DNA of 64,000 bases from Strix aluco. Its lineage: Eukaryota; Chordata; Aves; Strigiformes; Strigidae. The DNA is taken from the NCBI RefSeq assembly GCF_031877795.1, contig NC_133955.1, forward strand, positions 1,674,001-1,738,000. The letters are read 5' to 3'. The notes under the pieces were generated by a model. It was not told the DNA's origin, did no database searches, and saw nothing but the letters and a program-made list of their open reading frames with translations. Both the position numbers and the translations under genes were made by a program. This document shows, piece after piece, positions 1-12,400 of the stretch. How positions within the stretch are numbered: position 1 is the stretch's first letter; each line of letters opens with the position of its first letter.

Positions 1-3000
1 CAAACCTGGTACATGCAGGGGTGTTATGAAGGGACCCTGGGGACAAATCTACCCGTGACACATGTGGCAGTTTGGGCCAGCTAATTGATCTTCTGGTTCA
101 GTACAGACATCCCAGCCCACACTTCACATCAAACATCCCTGGAGGAGGGTGTCTTTTCTGCTGGAGGCTGAGATCCAGCTGAGAGCGTGTCAGAACAGAC
201 ATGAAGCTGCTCGTGCATGTCCGGTGCTGCAGGTACAGTATGTCCATTTTGTCAGGCATGTGGATGCATGTGCCTCTATGTACATGCGTTAATGGGTGGG
301 AGTCTGCATGCAGCTGGGTCCCCACATTGCTTGCAGGTGCTTTGCATCTTCTCCTGGCTCTGTGTGCTCTCTGCAGGGATGGATGCATGGAGAACAGGAT
401 TAGCTTATGCCTGCCTAGGAGATGCAAGTCCTACTCTTTCTCCATAAGTTCTCATTGTAAAGGACTCCACAAGATTTCCTCACTCTCTTCTCTCTGCCAG
501 GTCTTGCTTTACCCACCCTAAGAGCTCCTCCTGCATCCTCCTTCAGTCTTCTGCCTGACTGTCTGGCATCAGGCAGCCCATGCTGCAGGGTCTGAGACCT
601 GGATGTAGCAGACAGCCTGGGACTGGCTGAAGTAGATCTCTCCCCTGAGCCAGCCTGCCTACCCTGACCATGTCCAAAGACTCACATAATTCAGGTCCAA
701 GCTCTCAAGAGTCAAACTTCACAGGGATATGTGGGTGTGTGGTCTGGATACTCTCAGCCACGTAGTCTGCCCGGCCTTTCTGCTGCAACTCCAGCTCCTC
801 ACAGACCTGCTCAGCCCACAGTAGAGCAGAAGGTTTACAGAATGGGGTAAAACTGTGAGCAGGTTTTTTTGTACCTGAGACCAAGGGAGCTTGTGCTTCC
901 ATGGTCCCAAGGCTTGAGCAATGTATTAGAAGTAGATGAGGCATGGAAGAGCACAGACACAGCATGAGCAGTGGCATCAGGACAGGCGTGGCTGTGAGGG
1001 ATGCTGGGGTTACACTCATAGCATGAGCAGTGCCATTTTGAAGCCCCAGCAAGTGGTCCAAAGGAGTAAAGGGGCAGGCCAACCTTGAAACATGGCATGA
1101 GATCATGCAGGTGTCTCTGGAGGACACTAAGGGTGAGCTATAGGTACAGGCAGTACCTGGCGCACACTGTACTCCAGGCCCTTTGCTAGGCAAAAGGGTG
1201 GGATAGAGTCTAAACTGCCCAGGGGTGACAGGAGATTATTGGCTGTTTCCTGGAGAGGTGGATCCCAGGAGACGTGAGGGACTGCTAACCCAGGCTTTCC
1301 TTGGCTGTGGGTCCTGCCCACTGGCCCTGTAGCCCAAGAGGCTCTGCCAGGTGGTGACTGGTCCAGGCTGTGCCAGCCTGAGCACAGATCTCTGCCACTG
1401 GCACCCTCCAGGTGGTTATTTTGCAGGTGACTAATGGTAAGTGCCCAGGTAACAGGGCTGGTGCTGGTCCCTGAGGGCAAGCTAAGCTGGCTTGAGCTGA
1501 GGATGCAGCTCTGAGTGACAGAGCTCTGCTACACTTCTGATGCTTTGTCCTGGGGGCACAGCATGGAGCAGCGCCAGGTCTAGCACCTTTGCTGTGTTGC
1601 CATCTCCCCAGATGTTATTGCTGTTCCAGTACTGCCAGCTCCTGAGAGGAGTTTAAGGAAACCCCAACTTGGTGTTGAGACCAGATTTAGATCTTGTGGC
1701 TGCTGAAGGAAGCCTGCTCCAGGGCATCTTCCAGCACTGAGCACCCAGTCTGGAGCAAGTTTCCAAGCTGACAGGCATCTTGTTCAGTCCCAGGCAGCCT
1801 GGCTCGTGCTCAACAAGGCTGGTCACAGCCACAGGGCAGCCCCACACTGGGAAAAATGATGGCAAAAGTGTCCAGGGTGATACACACCAGTGTGTGCAGA
1901 GCATGGCTGCACACCACAGATAGCCTGCAGCACGCTAGTCAAGGGATGGGGAGATCCCTGTGGCAATCAAACCAGTAAAGCAGAGGAGGACATGGCTCTG
2001 GGCTTTACCTGCCTGAGACAGAACAGCTTGGTAGCCCCAGGAGATGAGCCTGCCCCTTGCCTCCACCCCTCCAAGATCATGGACTGTGCCTGGACCATCT
2101 CTGGGTGCACAGGAGTGAGCTGGTGGCTTTCCCCAGCCCCGCACCCTTAACACAGCACAAACCTCCCCAGGCCATGCTGGGTGGCGGGGTGAGCCAAGAG
2201 CTGAGCCCCGCTGCTCACACCTTCCTCCATAAACCCAGCGCTGGCAGCCTACATCGTGCTGTGCCCAGCTGCTGACCCAGGAGTTGCACAAGGGGCAGGG
2301 ATGAGCCCCAGCATCGTCTCCACAACCACCATCTCGGAGGGGCCAGCCTGGACCCCCACCAGACCCTTCCTCTCCTCCTGTCCAGGGGTGCTGGGGAGCA
2401 GAACCATGGCTGGGGTCTTGGAGCAACCCAGGCTGGGACAGATTTGGGGACCTCCCCTGGTGCTTGCAGCCAGCCCAGCGCCCTGTGCTACGGGTCCTGG
2501 TGTCACAGTGCACCAGGCGGGTGGCAGCACGTCCTGGCATGCTGCTGTGGTGGCTTGTTTCTGTGCCAGGGAACTGCATCACTTCAGAGCAAGTGGAGAG
2601 GAGCTAAAGTCCTCCCTCGCATGACCTTGGCACAGCTCTTCTCGGAGGTAGTGAAAGTGTAGAGATGGCCTTGGGGGTCTCCCACCACCAGTCCTGGCCT
2701 GGTCCCCGGTGATGAAGGAGAGGTGGGGCCAGCTGCGCACTGCTGCCAGGGAAACTGTGCCTGCCGGCTCAGAGAGCCAGAGCCAAACTCTCCAGGCAGA
2801 GCAGGCAGCGTGCCTGCGCTTTTTTAATCTGTGCCTTGCTTTGTGAGCTGCATTTGCTCTGTGCTTTCGTAGGAAGCACTTCAATCTCCCAGCAGCTGTG
2901 GCTGGCCCTGGGAGCACATCCTGGGGCTAACTGGGAGGAGTGTACTGCCAATCCTTTTCAAGGTGGAAAAACCATCCACAGCTCCAGGATGCCTGTGGGA

Positions 3001-6000
3001 AGCTGTCCTCCCAACGCTGGTGTAGCGCATGATGTGCTCAGCCCTGCCGAGGATGTGTCTGGCGTGTTTGTCCTCTCGCAGGCTGCTGGTAAACTGAGTC
3101 AGCTGCCTCCGACCCGGGAGATCTTTTACCATGGGTGCGGAAACTGAGGCAGTGTAGAGGTTGTGACTGACTCCCATCTTCAGGCAGTGCTGTGGAGGGG
3201 CCGGGTCCCCGCACCATGCTGCATTGCCTGCCGGAGGAGGGGACCCCCGCTAGTGCCACCTTGCAGAAGAGGGCAGGCTGGCTGAGCAGGGATGACGTCG
3301 GAAGGAGCAGCCTGGAGCACGGGATGACTCAGCTGCAATGTCGGGGTGTGTGGGGGGGTGAGGCCAAACCCAGCATTTCGCAATGTGTTTACCAGGACCC
3401 GGGCAGCCCGTGCCTCCCAGGACGAGCAACCCATCCTCCTCAGCCCCAAACCTGCTCTCCAGGCTCAGCCGGGCAGAGGAGGGCCCGTGTCCCCACCCCA
3501 GCCTCGCTGGCTCATGGCGGGGAGCTGGGCGAGGAGCCCCCGGCCAGCTCTGCCTCAGCACTGCTGGCACTCAGCGCTGCCCGAAGGGAATGTGATGCAC
3601 CACACCAAGGCCAGGGAGCTGCTCCCAGGGCAGCTGAGAGCGGACGGGTGCACTGAGACATGGCCCCAACCCACAGCAAGGTGGGGGCACATCGGAGCAT
3701 TTACATCCACATGATGTCATCCCAGGGAGAGAGACAGAAATTCCCCTGCTTGCCTTACACTATTTGCTAACTGGTGTCCCAACCACCCGGCCACTTTCTG
3801 CCAGATACCAGATTATGTGTCCAGGGTGGGCGGGGCACAGAGAGTGAGGGGCAAGTCCCTTTTTATGGATGGTTTTAGAGCAAATATGTGCTGTTTTGAA
3901 AAATTTCCCTAGAGGAAAGCCAAGGACAACAGATCCAAATAGCTTTTTATTTCATTTCAGCTTCTTGTGGAGTTTGAGACGGGAAATGCTCATCAGAAGC
4001 AGAAACACCAACATTTCTTTCCACAGTGAGCTGGAAAGGAGGATCTCAGGTGGCCACCATCTCCCTGCTTTCTTCTGTAGGTGATCTTGGCTTTGCTGCT
4101 GCAACACTACTGGGAATAAACAACAAACAACAAGAGTCACCAGTGCTGCTGCAACCCACTGCAACTGGGAATGCCTGCTGTACCATGGGCAGGAGTGTCT
4201 GGCACGTGGGAACCCCCAGAAAAGAGGCCCTGAAGCCATCAGTGGAGATCTCAGGTGCTTTCAACAGGTCCATGTTGATTCCCACCACACTGAATATGGG
4301 GCACCACAGAGAAATGCCCTCATCTGCTGAATTCTGCTTGTGCCTGGCCAGCCGGGACCCTTTGTCACACTGAACAAATTAACTGTTTTCAGCAGCTAAC
4401 CTCAAAACGCGATTCCCAGTTAACCCAGTTTGGTTCTGGGCAAGGCTGAGCTCTCCAGAGAAAACCACGTGTGGGCTCATCTCCCTCTGGCCTCTTTGCT
4501 GGCTGGTTTCCATCGCGTGATTCATGTCAGTTCCCAGCGCCAACGGCTGGGAAGGGACCTGTGTCATTGCATTGTCCCTGGGATATTTATTGCTTGGTTA
4601 CCAAACTAGGTCCAGACTGGCAGGAGCTCACATTACAGGCAGGAGGCAGAAACTGGCGTCCCCAGCCTGGCAGGAGTGGTGGCAGGGGCAAGGCGGGCAG
4701 CTGGGCAATACTCACTGCTGCTGGAGACCAGGCTCCTCCGGCATCATGGGGCTGTGGGGGTGAGTGGCGAGGGACGGCTGTGCAGTGCCATGGCTGGGCA
4801 TCACGCTCGACACCTGCGCTGGCTGCCTGGGGAGGGCTCAGCCACCCTCGCTGCTCTCCGGGCTCCTGCTGGGCACTCGCTCCTCCCCGCCAGTGCCCGA
4901 GCATTCACCCCGGCTGCTCCACTGCCCCAGCTCCACAGCAGGAACACCAGAGAGGGCAGGGCCCACACATGAAAGAGAAATGTCTTCACCCACCCCATGC
5001 CAGGAATATCTGCCCACAGGGCGTATGCACCCGTGGGCACAGCAGGTTTTGCATCGGCTGCTTCTCAGGGGTGGGTGCCCAAATGCGCACCCAGCACAGC
5101 CCACCGCCCCTTCCTCTCCCAGTGCCAGCCTGTGGTGGCTCTCCCTTGGCTTGGGCTGACCTGCAGCCTTCCCACTGCAGCAGGACCTGGCAGGCTTCTG
5201 GCTCCTGCAAGATAAACAAATAAAACTCTTGCCCCCATCCTTGGGGTCAGAGGGTGTCTAAAGAGTTAGGGGAGGTGCCACATGGCACATCCAGGGGCCA
5301 CCCATGCCTGTAAATCAGTAACGAAGCCAGCAGGTCCTTTGCTGCTCCTGTTTTGCCACTCATGTGATTCTCCTGCCTGCAGCCTCTCCCCTCAGATGGC
5401 GGACAAGGTGACTATCGACTGTCACGTGTCCCCAGGCTGCCACTACCCTGCAGAGTGGTGGCACTGGGGTGTGCACCAACAGGCGTATGGGGAGCAGGAC
5501 ATGGGGTGGGGTGGGCTCCTTTCCTGCAGGGGACCATGCTCACCCCATGCTGTCCGTGCTGAGTAGCAGATGGCTGTGGCAGGGCATGCTGGGGTTGGGA
5601 GCTCAACCCCGGGACACAGACCTGAGCCTCTTCTCCTTCTTGCAGTCCTTATTTACTTAGTGAATCCCCTCATTTGGGACCTGCTCTTCCCTGACCACTT
5701 CTCATCACCCTGTGAGTATGTGGCATGGACTTACCTGGTCAGCAGCACCTTGGTGGTCTCTGGCAAATGGCACCCCCTGGGATACACCCGTCCCTCCAGC
5801 AAGATCCAGGGACTGAAATAAAGTTTTATTTTAATTATTGTATCCATAACAATGAGGGACAGGGGGCACAAAAAAACCCAAACCAGTTTCTATGGCAACC
5901 AGGAATAATCTCCTTGGAGACAGTGCCGTCTCTGCCATTCTCCAGTCCAGACCCCAGTGATATGTCAGTTCCCTGATATGGGGCACAGCATGGTACATTG

Positions 6001-6611
6001 GCGACAAAAAACATTTGAAAAGCCCCATGACACGCAAAGCAGAGGTTGCAAACAGCAGGGTCCCTCAGCTGCAGAGCCCTCCCATCCCCAAAATGCTTCT
6101 CCTCCTCTCTGCGTCAGCTCGCTTTGCTCACTGTCCCGTCATGCTCTGCAAAAACCAGAGCCAGGAGGAATTCCTGTAGTTTCACAGCTGGGGGAACAGG
6201 ACAGGGACCTGCCCTCTCTCAGCCTGTGAGTCAGCAGCCAAGCCTGCACCACCACCAGCTCTTTGCTGCAGATGAGTGCTCCTCACCTCCTGTCTCACCC
6301 TGGCTCGGGTGCCTCTGCCCCATCCCTGTGCCTCCCCGAGCTCCGATGGTGGGTGATGGAGCACTGCTCACCCTGTTGCACAGTGTCAGGGGTTTTCCCA
6401 CATGGAGATCTCGCTGGAGCATCCCAGCAGCCCACAACTTCTGGGAGAAGGCAGCATGTGCTGCATCGTCTCATACCTACATGGGGCAACTCAACATGGA
6501 GGTGCACAGAGGTCCACCACCCATCTCTGGAGCAGCCAGAGACTCATCTCCTCCGAGGTAGCTCATGGCACTGCATGACACAAAACCCTCCATGCCCACA
6601 GCTGGAGAAAA
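1..6611. other. Gene-poor intergenic sequence
   Basis: I recognise no coding exon on either strand. The open frames are short and overlap one another in many frames, and their composition (rich in Pro, Ser, Cys, Trp, His) is typical of chance frames in GC-rich DNA. No tRNA-like or rRNA-like sequence was seen. The only structured item is a candidate transcript end near 5.8 kb, listed separately. Confidence 0.6.
5646..5830 (+). other. Candidate terminal exon of an unknown transcript
   Basis: A pyrimidine-rich stretch ending in TTCTTGCAG (a good splice acceptor) is followed about 170 bases later by AATAAA and a T-rich tail. One frame stays open between the two and its TAA stop overlaps the AATAAA, but the encoded peptide resembles nothing I know. 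This could be the last exon of a lncRNA or an untranslated end of an upstream gene, or chance. No other exon of such a transcript could be identified. Confidence 0.2.
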
Positions 6612-6750
6612 CCCTGGAAGGGGTTACCCTGAGAAGTTGTGGAGACGTCATCTGGGCACGGTCCTGGGAAACCTCCTCTAGCTGACCCTGCTCTGAGCAG
6701 GCGTGTTGGACTAGTTGATCCCCAGAGGTGCCTCAACCTTCCTCTGACCT
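6612..6750 (+). mobile_element. CR1 LINE 3' fragment (old, diverged)
   Basis: The stretch runs through the landmarks of a CR1 3' end in the forward direction: 'gagaagttgtgga', 'cacggtcctggg', 'ctgaccctgctctgagcagg', 'gttggactag', then 'cccagaggtgcctcaacctt'. The terminal short tandem octamers are not recognisable. It is strongly diverged and 5' truncated, so it is an old copy. Confidence 0.7.
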
Positions 6751-6989
6751 CCACTTTGGAAACCTTACAGCTGTCTGGAGGAGGCACCTGTGGGGAGGTG
6801 TCTCTGTGCTTCCCCATGTCCAGGGCTACAGAGTCCCACCAGAGCCACCTTCGGGCTCGGGGAGGAGATGTCCAGACACCCTTCAGGCTCCAGGTATGGT
6901 ACAAGCCAGTCATTTCAGTTTCAACTATTCTGACGTCATTTTTTTCTAGCAACAGGAAATTCTGATTCCTGAGTAACCCTTTATTAGCA

Positions 6990-7200
6990 GTCTCTTCTGA
7001 TTGACTCCAGTGCAGAACAAGGTGTCTCCCAAGGCCAATCAGAACACAGCTACCACTCCCCTAGGTGTGGCAGCAACAGACAGTCTCTGATTGGCTGTTG
7101 GGGTCTCTCCTGAGGGATTATTGGTGAGAGCTTGGCTCTGATTCACTGCCTGGGTCCCTCCTGGAGGCTCACTGGTTTTCATGACTGGTTCCTTGCTGGG
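6990..7200. promoter_or_regulatory. CCAAT-box-rich patch in a degenerate tandem repeat
   Basis: CCAATCAG on the plus strand (7035-7042) and CTGATTGG, its reverse complement (7087-7094), lie about 50 bases apart, the arrangement NF-Y binds. Related CTGATT words recur at about 7000 and 7138, which suggests a decayed tandem repeat of roughly 50 bp. No TATA box or recognisable gene follows, so a promoter role is only a possibility. Confidence 0.2.
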
Positions 7201-8880
7201 ACAGCACCTGCTGTCATGGCCGAGCTCAGTGCCTGGCTCATGGGGGCAGTGGGTCTCCTGTGGGGACAGCTCCTGGGGACACAGCAGAGTCTTCCCTTGG
7301 CTTGCCCCATGGGTGCACACTACATTGGAGGCAAGCCCAGGCACATGCATCCCAGTGTGGGAGCTGGTGTCACACCTTTAGGACGCTGAGGATGTCCCTG
7401 CATCCATCCTGGGGATCACTGTCTGCTGAGAATGGCCACCAAGGGCCTGGGCCAGGTTTTAAGCATCAGTTCCCTGTCTTTCCTGTTCCACTCTGTGATC
7501 TCAGAGCAAGCCCTAGAGCCTGAGAAAACAGAGCAGTACAGGTGGAAAATTATTCCTGGCTGCAGTCCTGAGAGCTTTAAACAATATCTCTGATTCCTTA
7601 GGAGAACAGTGGAAGGGAGCAGCTTCATCTGTGCAGCAGAGCGTGGAGCAGGTCATAAAGCACGTGGGTCGGCAGAGGCACTGGACAATGGGTAATGAGA
7701 AATGGGAAATGGGTATGAGGCATCACTTTTGTTCCTTCCCTCCTTGTTGTTGAATGTCCCTTTGTGGCATTAGGTCAATCAGCACAGCACATGAAAACAG
7801 AAGAGTCCTTTCCTATGCCATTATAGCCACACAGGGGGTTTCCTGAGATGCTCTGTCTTTGGCATCATCAGACATACACTGACTTAACTGGTAGTCATTT
7901 GTCACCATAAGGTCTTTCTGTAGCTTTTAATGCCATCAGCAGCACCAGCTCCAGAAAGGATCCCCATGAGACTCAGCTGGTGACCTCAATCTGTAGAGAG
8001 CAGTTCACTGCCAAAATCACTCTGACTCTTCCCCATAACACACTGCTAAACCACATGCTGTGGATCCCCTGCTAGTCAGCAGCACCACCAGTGAGTTCCC
8101 CAAGCCTCTGTGTGAAGACATTTCTCTGGGTGAAGGTCCTGGCATTTTTTCCCTCCATTCATGTAAACTAGCGTGTTCTGAAATTTTCTTCTACTGGCAT
8201 CCCCATTTGAGGGACCTCATCTAACTTCTTCACTGTTAAGAAGCAGTCCAGCCTGGGAAGCCCCTGCGTGCCTCTGTAGGGAACAGCAATGTGGGGGATT
8301 CATCTCACTTCTCTTGTAAACTTATCTTCTGTGAGTGCTCCTGTTGTTCTCCACCGTTTGTTGACTCCAGCCTCTTTGGCAGGCAACCATCTTTTGTGTA
8401 CTTAAAAAAACATTTGAAAGTTAGTTGTTATGCCTTTAGCAAATTGTTCCTCAAAAAACGTTTTGGCTCGCCTTACTGTGGTTTTACATTTCACTTGCCC
8501 AGGTTTACACTCTTTGCTGTTTGCATTGTTTGGACATGGCTATAGCTCATTCAGAGATATCACTTTACTTCCAACAGGCTCCCATACTTGCTTTTGAAAA
8601 ACATTTGCTATAATACTGCTAGAATCTCTTTAGACAGACTGTGTACATTTACTCTTGCCTCCAGCATCATATTTACATAACGTCCAAAGATTTACTCTTT
8701 TGGTTGTTACTTTTAATTTTTTAAATTTCTCATTTTCTTAGTTTCTTAATTTTAATAGTGTCCCTCTTTTTGCACATACCTATTGCTGCAGATTTTATGC
8801 TGCTGGTTGTCTTGTCCAAGACATTGTTATGGTCTTCAGAATAACGTTTTGGACTAGGTTTGTTGTCCTGCTTGTAGAGC
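7200..8880. other. AT-richer intergenic sequence, no gene seen
   Basis: This stretch is noticeably less GC-rich than its surroundings, especially from 8.4 to 8.8 kb. Its open frames are short and unlike known proteins. It may contain old transposon-derived sequence that I cannot classify by eye. Confidence 0.4.
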
Positions 8881-9435
8881 TATGTAACAGAAATTCTAAG
8901 ACTGGGATGGAGAAAGTTTGTGTGGGAATGGTTGGGTGTGAAGGCACCAGAAGAAACCCTGAAGATGAAATGATGAGAGTGGCCTGCACTGATAACCTGA
9001 TAACACACAATCAACATCAGGCAGATGCTGAGGAATCTGTTGTTTGCATCAGCCTACATGGCTGCAGTTTGATAAGGCTTGGGTGTAGATGACTCACCAG
9101 CAGAAGACCTGTGCTTTGATAGCAGGAGGATGGCAACAAGATACAAGCACATCCCTTACATCTTCCTCCTCCCCCAAACCCCATGATGGCACCTGTAAAG
9201 ACACCCACAACAAGGAAGCCCAAACAAAGGGCAACGATCCTGCCTGAGGCTCTTGGAGGGTGAAGTGTGTAAGGATCAGAGGCTAAAGAAGCTGCTGTGA
9301 AAATGTTTGATTCCTAAAGGGTATAAAAGACCTGTTGTCACCAGTTTGCTGTAGCCAATAAAGAGGAGACCATGAGATACAGCGAAGACACAGCTGCTAG
9401 CATCCCTCATACTTGATGCTGCACACTGAACCTGG
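8880..9435 (+). mobile_element. Possible solo LTR of an endogenous retrovirus (fossil)
   Basis: Within an AT-richer island, a TATAAAA box (9322-9328) is followed about 30 bases later by AATAAA (9357-9362) and then by a short tail. This is the compact U3-R-U5 layout of avian retroviral LTRs. No internal gag, pol or env sequence lies beside it, so it would be a solo LTR. Both ends are uncertain and I could not identify a target-site duplication, so it is probably old. It could instead be a host promoter followed by a chance poly(A) signal. Confidence 0.4.
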
Positions 9436-12400
9436 TCAGACCCCTTGTGTGGGTGAGTGTGGGGATGAATGAAACTGCGAGAGAGTCAATGTGAGAGACT
9501 GAGCCAGTTTGGTTTAAAATAAAAACCCCCTTCCTCAAGGAGTTTTATTATATTAACACCATACGGTGTGCCTGGCACAGGGGCCAGGTAGTGCTGAAGT
9601 GAAGCACGAGCCCCAACCTGCACCTCGTCGGCATGGCCTTGGAGGGCTTTGCTAGGGCTGGTCCACACCCAGGCCGTGGGGGGCTGAGATGCCAGTGGTA
9701 CCTGTGTGTATTCAGCCTCTGCAACACCGCCTGGTGACTTGGCTGGGTCTATTCCTGGAACTGAGATGCATTTGCCCAGCACAGTTGCTTGGGGGCTGAG
9801 GAATTGAAGATGTGCTGGGCAGGCTGACGATGCTGCGTCCAACAGCTGCTAGGGACACGCTCTTGGAGGGTAGGGTTGGATCCCGCAAAGAGCCACCACA
9901 GCGGCTGCCAGCTGGAAATTGTGCTTCAGAAGGCAATGGCTGGTGCTGTGCAGCGCTCCCTGCCCAGACACATAATAATGCTTGAGAGAGGATCTGTGCT
10001 GCCAAACACCCCAACTGCTGAAATCCAGCGCGTCTGTGGCTGGTCAGGCTCACCCAGGAGAATACCCCTGCTGCGTCACCCCCAATGCAGGGAGCTGTGG
10101 CTGGGAGGGAAAGGGGTTGCACAAAGGGTACCACTGCCCCAGCAGAGGTGGTGTGTGTGCTCACAGCAAGGTGGGCATGAGGGCTTGTGACCACGTCACC
10201 CTGCAGGGAAAGAGATCACCCACAGACTCAGGGATCCCCCGGCACTGTGGGGCAGGTTGTTGTCCTTCCTCTGCCACCCGGTCCCAGCTGCATTCCTGCA
10301 AGCTGACTCATGGGTTTGCAGATACCACCTACGCCTGCCCAGCAGTCGGGAAGGGCTCAGCTCCTCCTTCTGGCACAGCAGGTTGGCAGGACTCTGCCAC
10401 CCAAGGTCAGAAAGGTGTTCAGGATTGGGGAAAGGGGGAGGAAGAAAAGTGGGTACCATCATGGGCTCAGACTTGCAGCTACAGTAGATGCATCTTGCAG
10501 GGCTCCTTGCTCCTCTGGGAGGAGAAGGTTCCCCCTCTGTGTCTGGGCACTGCTCTTCCCACCCACAGCTCCCCCAGGGTTTATCTGCCAACAGGCTGCT
10601 GCCGTGTGGACAATCTGGGGGTTGTGCCACTGTGCTGACCTTGGGCTGTCTGGGCACATGGTTGTTGGGAGCTGGTCCCCCTGCAGCAACTGGTCAGCGT
10701 GATCCCATCTAGATGTCCCAGGCTCAGCATCTCTCCAAAGCAGACTCCAAGGAAACTGCAGAAGCAGCAAGTGGCTGGCACCCAGCTCCTTGTCACTTTT
10801 CAATCATGGAGTGGGAAAAGACCAGTGAGTGCAGACGTGTCCATCCATCCTCCTGGCTGAGGTCAGAAAACTCACATCCTCAAATAAAGGACAGGAAGAA
10901 AAGTGAGAAAATTGTGATAGTGAAAAGAGAAAAGTCATTTCAGCAAATAGAGAGCCATTTACACAAAGCTCATAAAAAGAGGTCCCCAAATATATGTTTG
11001 GGTTATGGACCAGAGGTGTCTCTGCCAATGGCAGAGGAGATGAGGTGGGCAGAGAAAAGCTTCATAGACTAAAACACACGTTGGACAGTGGAAATAGCAG
11101 ACCTGTCCCAAGTGCCAGGAACCATTTGGGACCAAAACTCAGAGTTGGAATTGTCTCCAATGAACCACAGACCTCCTGACCCGGGCCGGGGCACTGCACA
11201 AGCTGGGCTGGTGGGGGTTGGAGCAGAAATGCAGGAGAAGAAATGGCTTACTCCTGAGCATGTAACAGAACTCCGTGACAGACCTTATTGACAGGGGATT
11301 TCTATTTTAAACAAAACTGACTCAGACTCTCAACTTCTTGCTGGTCTCTCTCACTCTCACAGCCACCCCCACCCCGATGTGTTTGCACAAGGGGTATGGC
11401 CAGGTCTTCAGGCTGAGACACAGAGGACAGGGGTGACAAGTCAAGTCCTCTCTGTGTTGCATCCTCTCAACTGGCAATGACAAACTAGATATTGGGCAGG
11501 TTTTGGACAGGCATCAACAGTTATTATTGCAGGATTTTTCACTTCCAAGCCTTGCTCACTTCACCCTCCACATGACTCAGGCAGAGCTGCTGTCTGTTCA
11601 TCCTCATTTTTGGCCATTTTCTGTCAAATTGTTGGGCTAGGAGGCAGACACAGGGCATTTGCTGGCATCACCCTCCTGTTACAAGAATGCAGGGCTCCTG
11701 GGCTCAGCACGAACACTGCATTTCTCAGTGTTTATCAGTTTACCTGTGGTCACTTCCACCGCTGGTTACTGATACAGGCCATTCACATAATCCCTGGTGT
11801 TTTCTCGAGTTCTTTCACACTGGGATGTTTCCATCCATGCTTCAGACAATTTTATCCTCTTGGTCACAGTCTACATTACGATCCTGCCAAGATCCTTGCT
11901 TTGTGCTCACCAGTTCTCAGTTCAGATCCACTGAAATCCATCTGAGTATTTGATAAAGGAGCATTTACATTACTGCAAGGCTGAAGAAGGCCACTCTGCA
12001 CAAAAAGCGGCAGATGTAAGAGGGTTAGATCTGGTCCAAGGGTTTGCTGAGTGCCCAGCAAATTAGCAAAAAATCTTCAGGTGAAGTATGGTTTGACCAG
12101 GTGGGGTTTTAAGACCTTTTTAAAGCTCTAGGTTAAAAGGTAATTTGAAGAACGTCCCTCCCTGCTTCTTTAGGAAGATGTCCTATTAAAATCTTCCAAC
12201 TGCTTTCCTCAACATGTTATTTCTAAATCCAGCACATTTGGTGCAATTGGCTGCTGCCCTGTCCCAGTGAAGACAGAGCCCTGTGTACCCCACGTAAAGG
12301 GAAGGGACATCCTCACATGCACCTTTTCTCACAAGTGTCTGACTAGCTGACGCCACTCTCCACTGGCAGGAGTGTCCTTGCACCGCCTGGCAGCATTACC

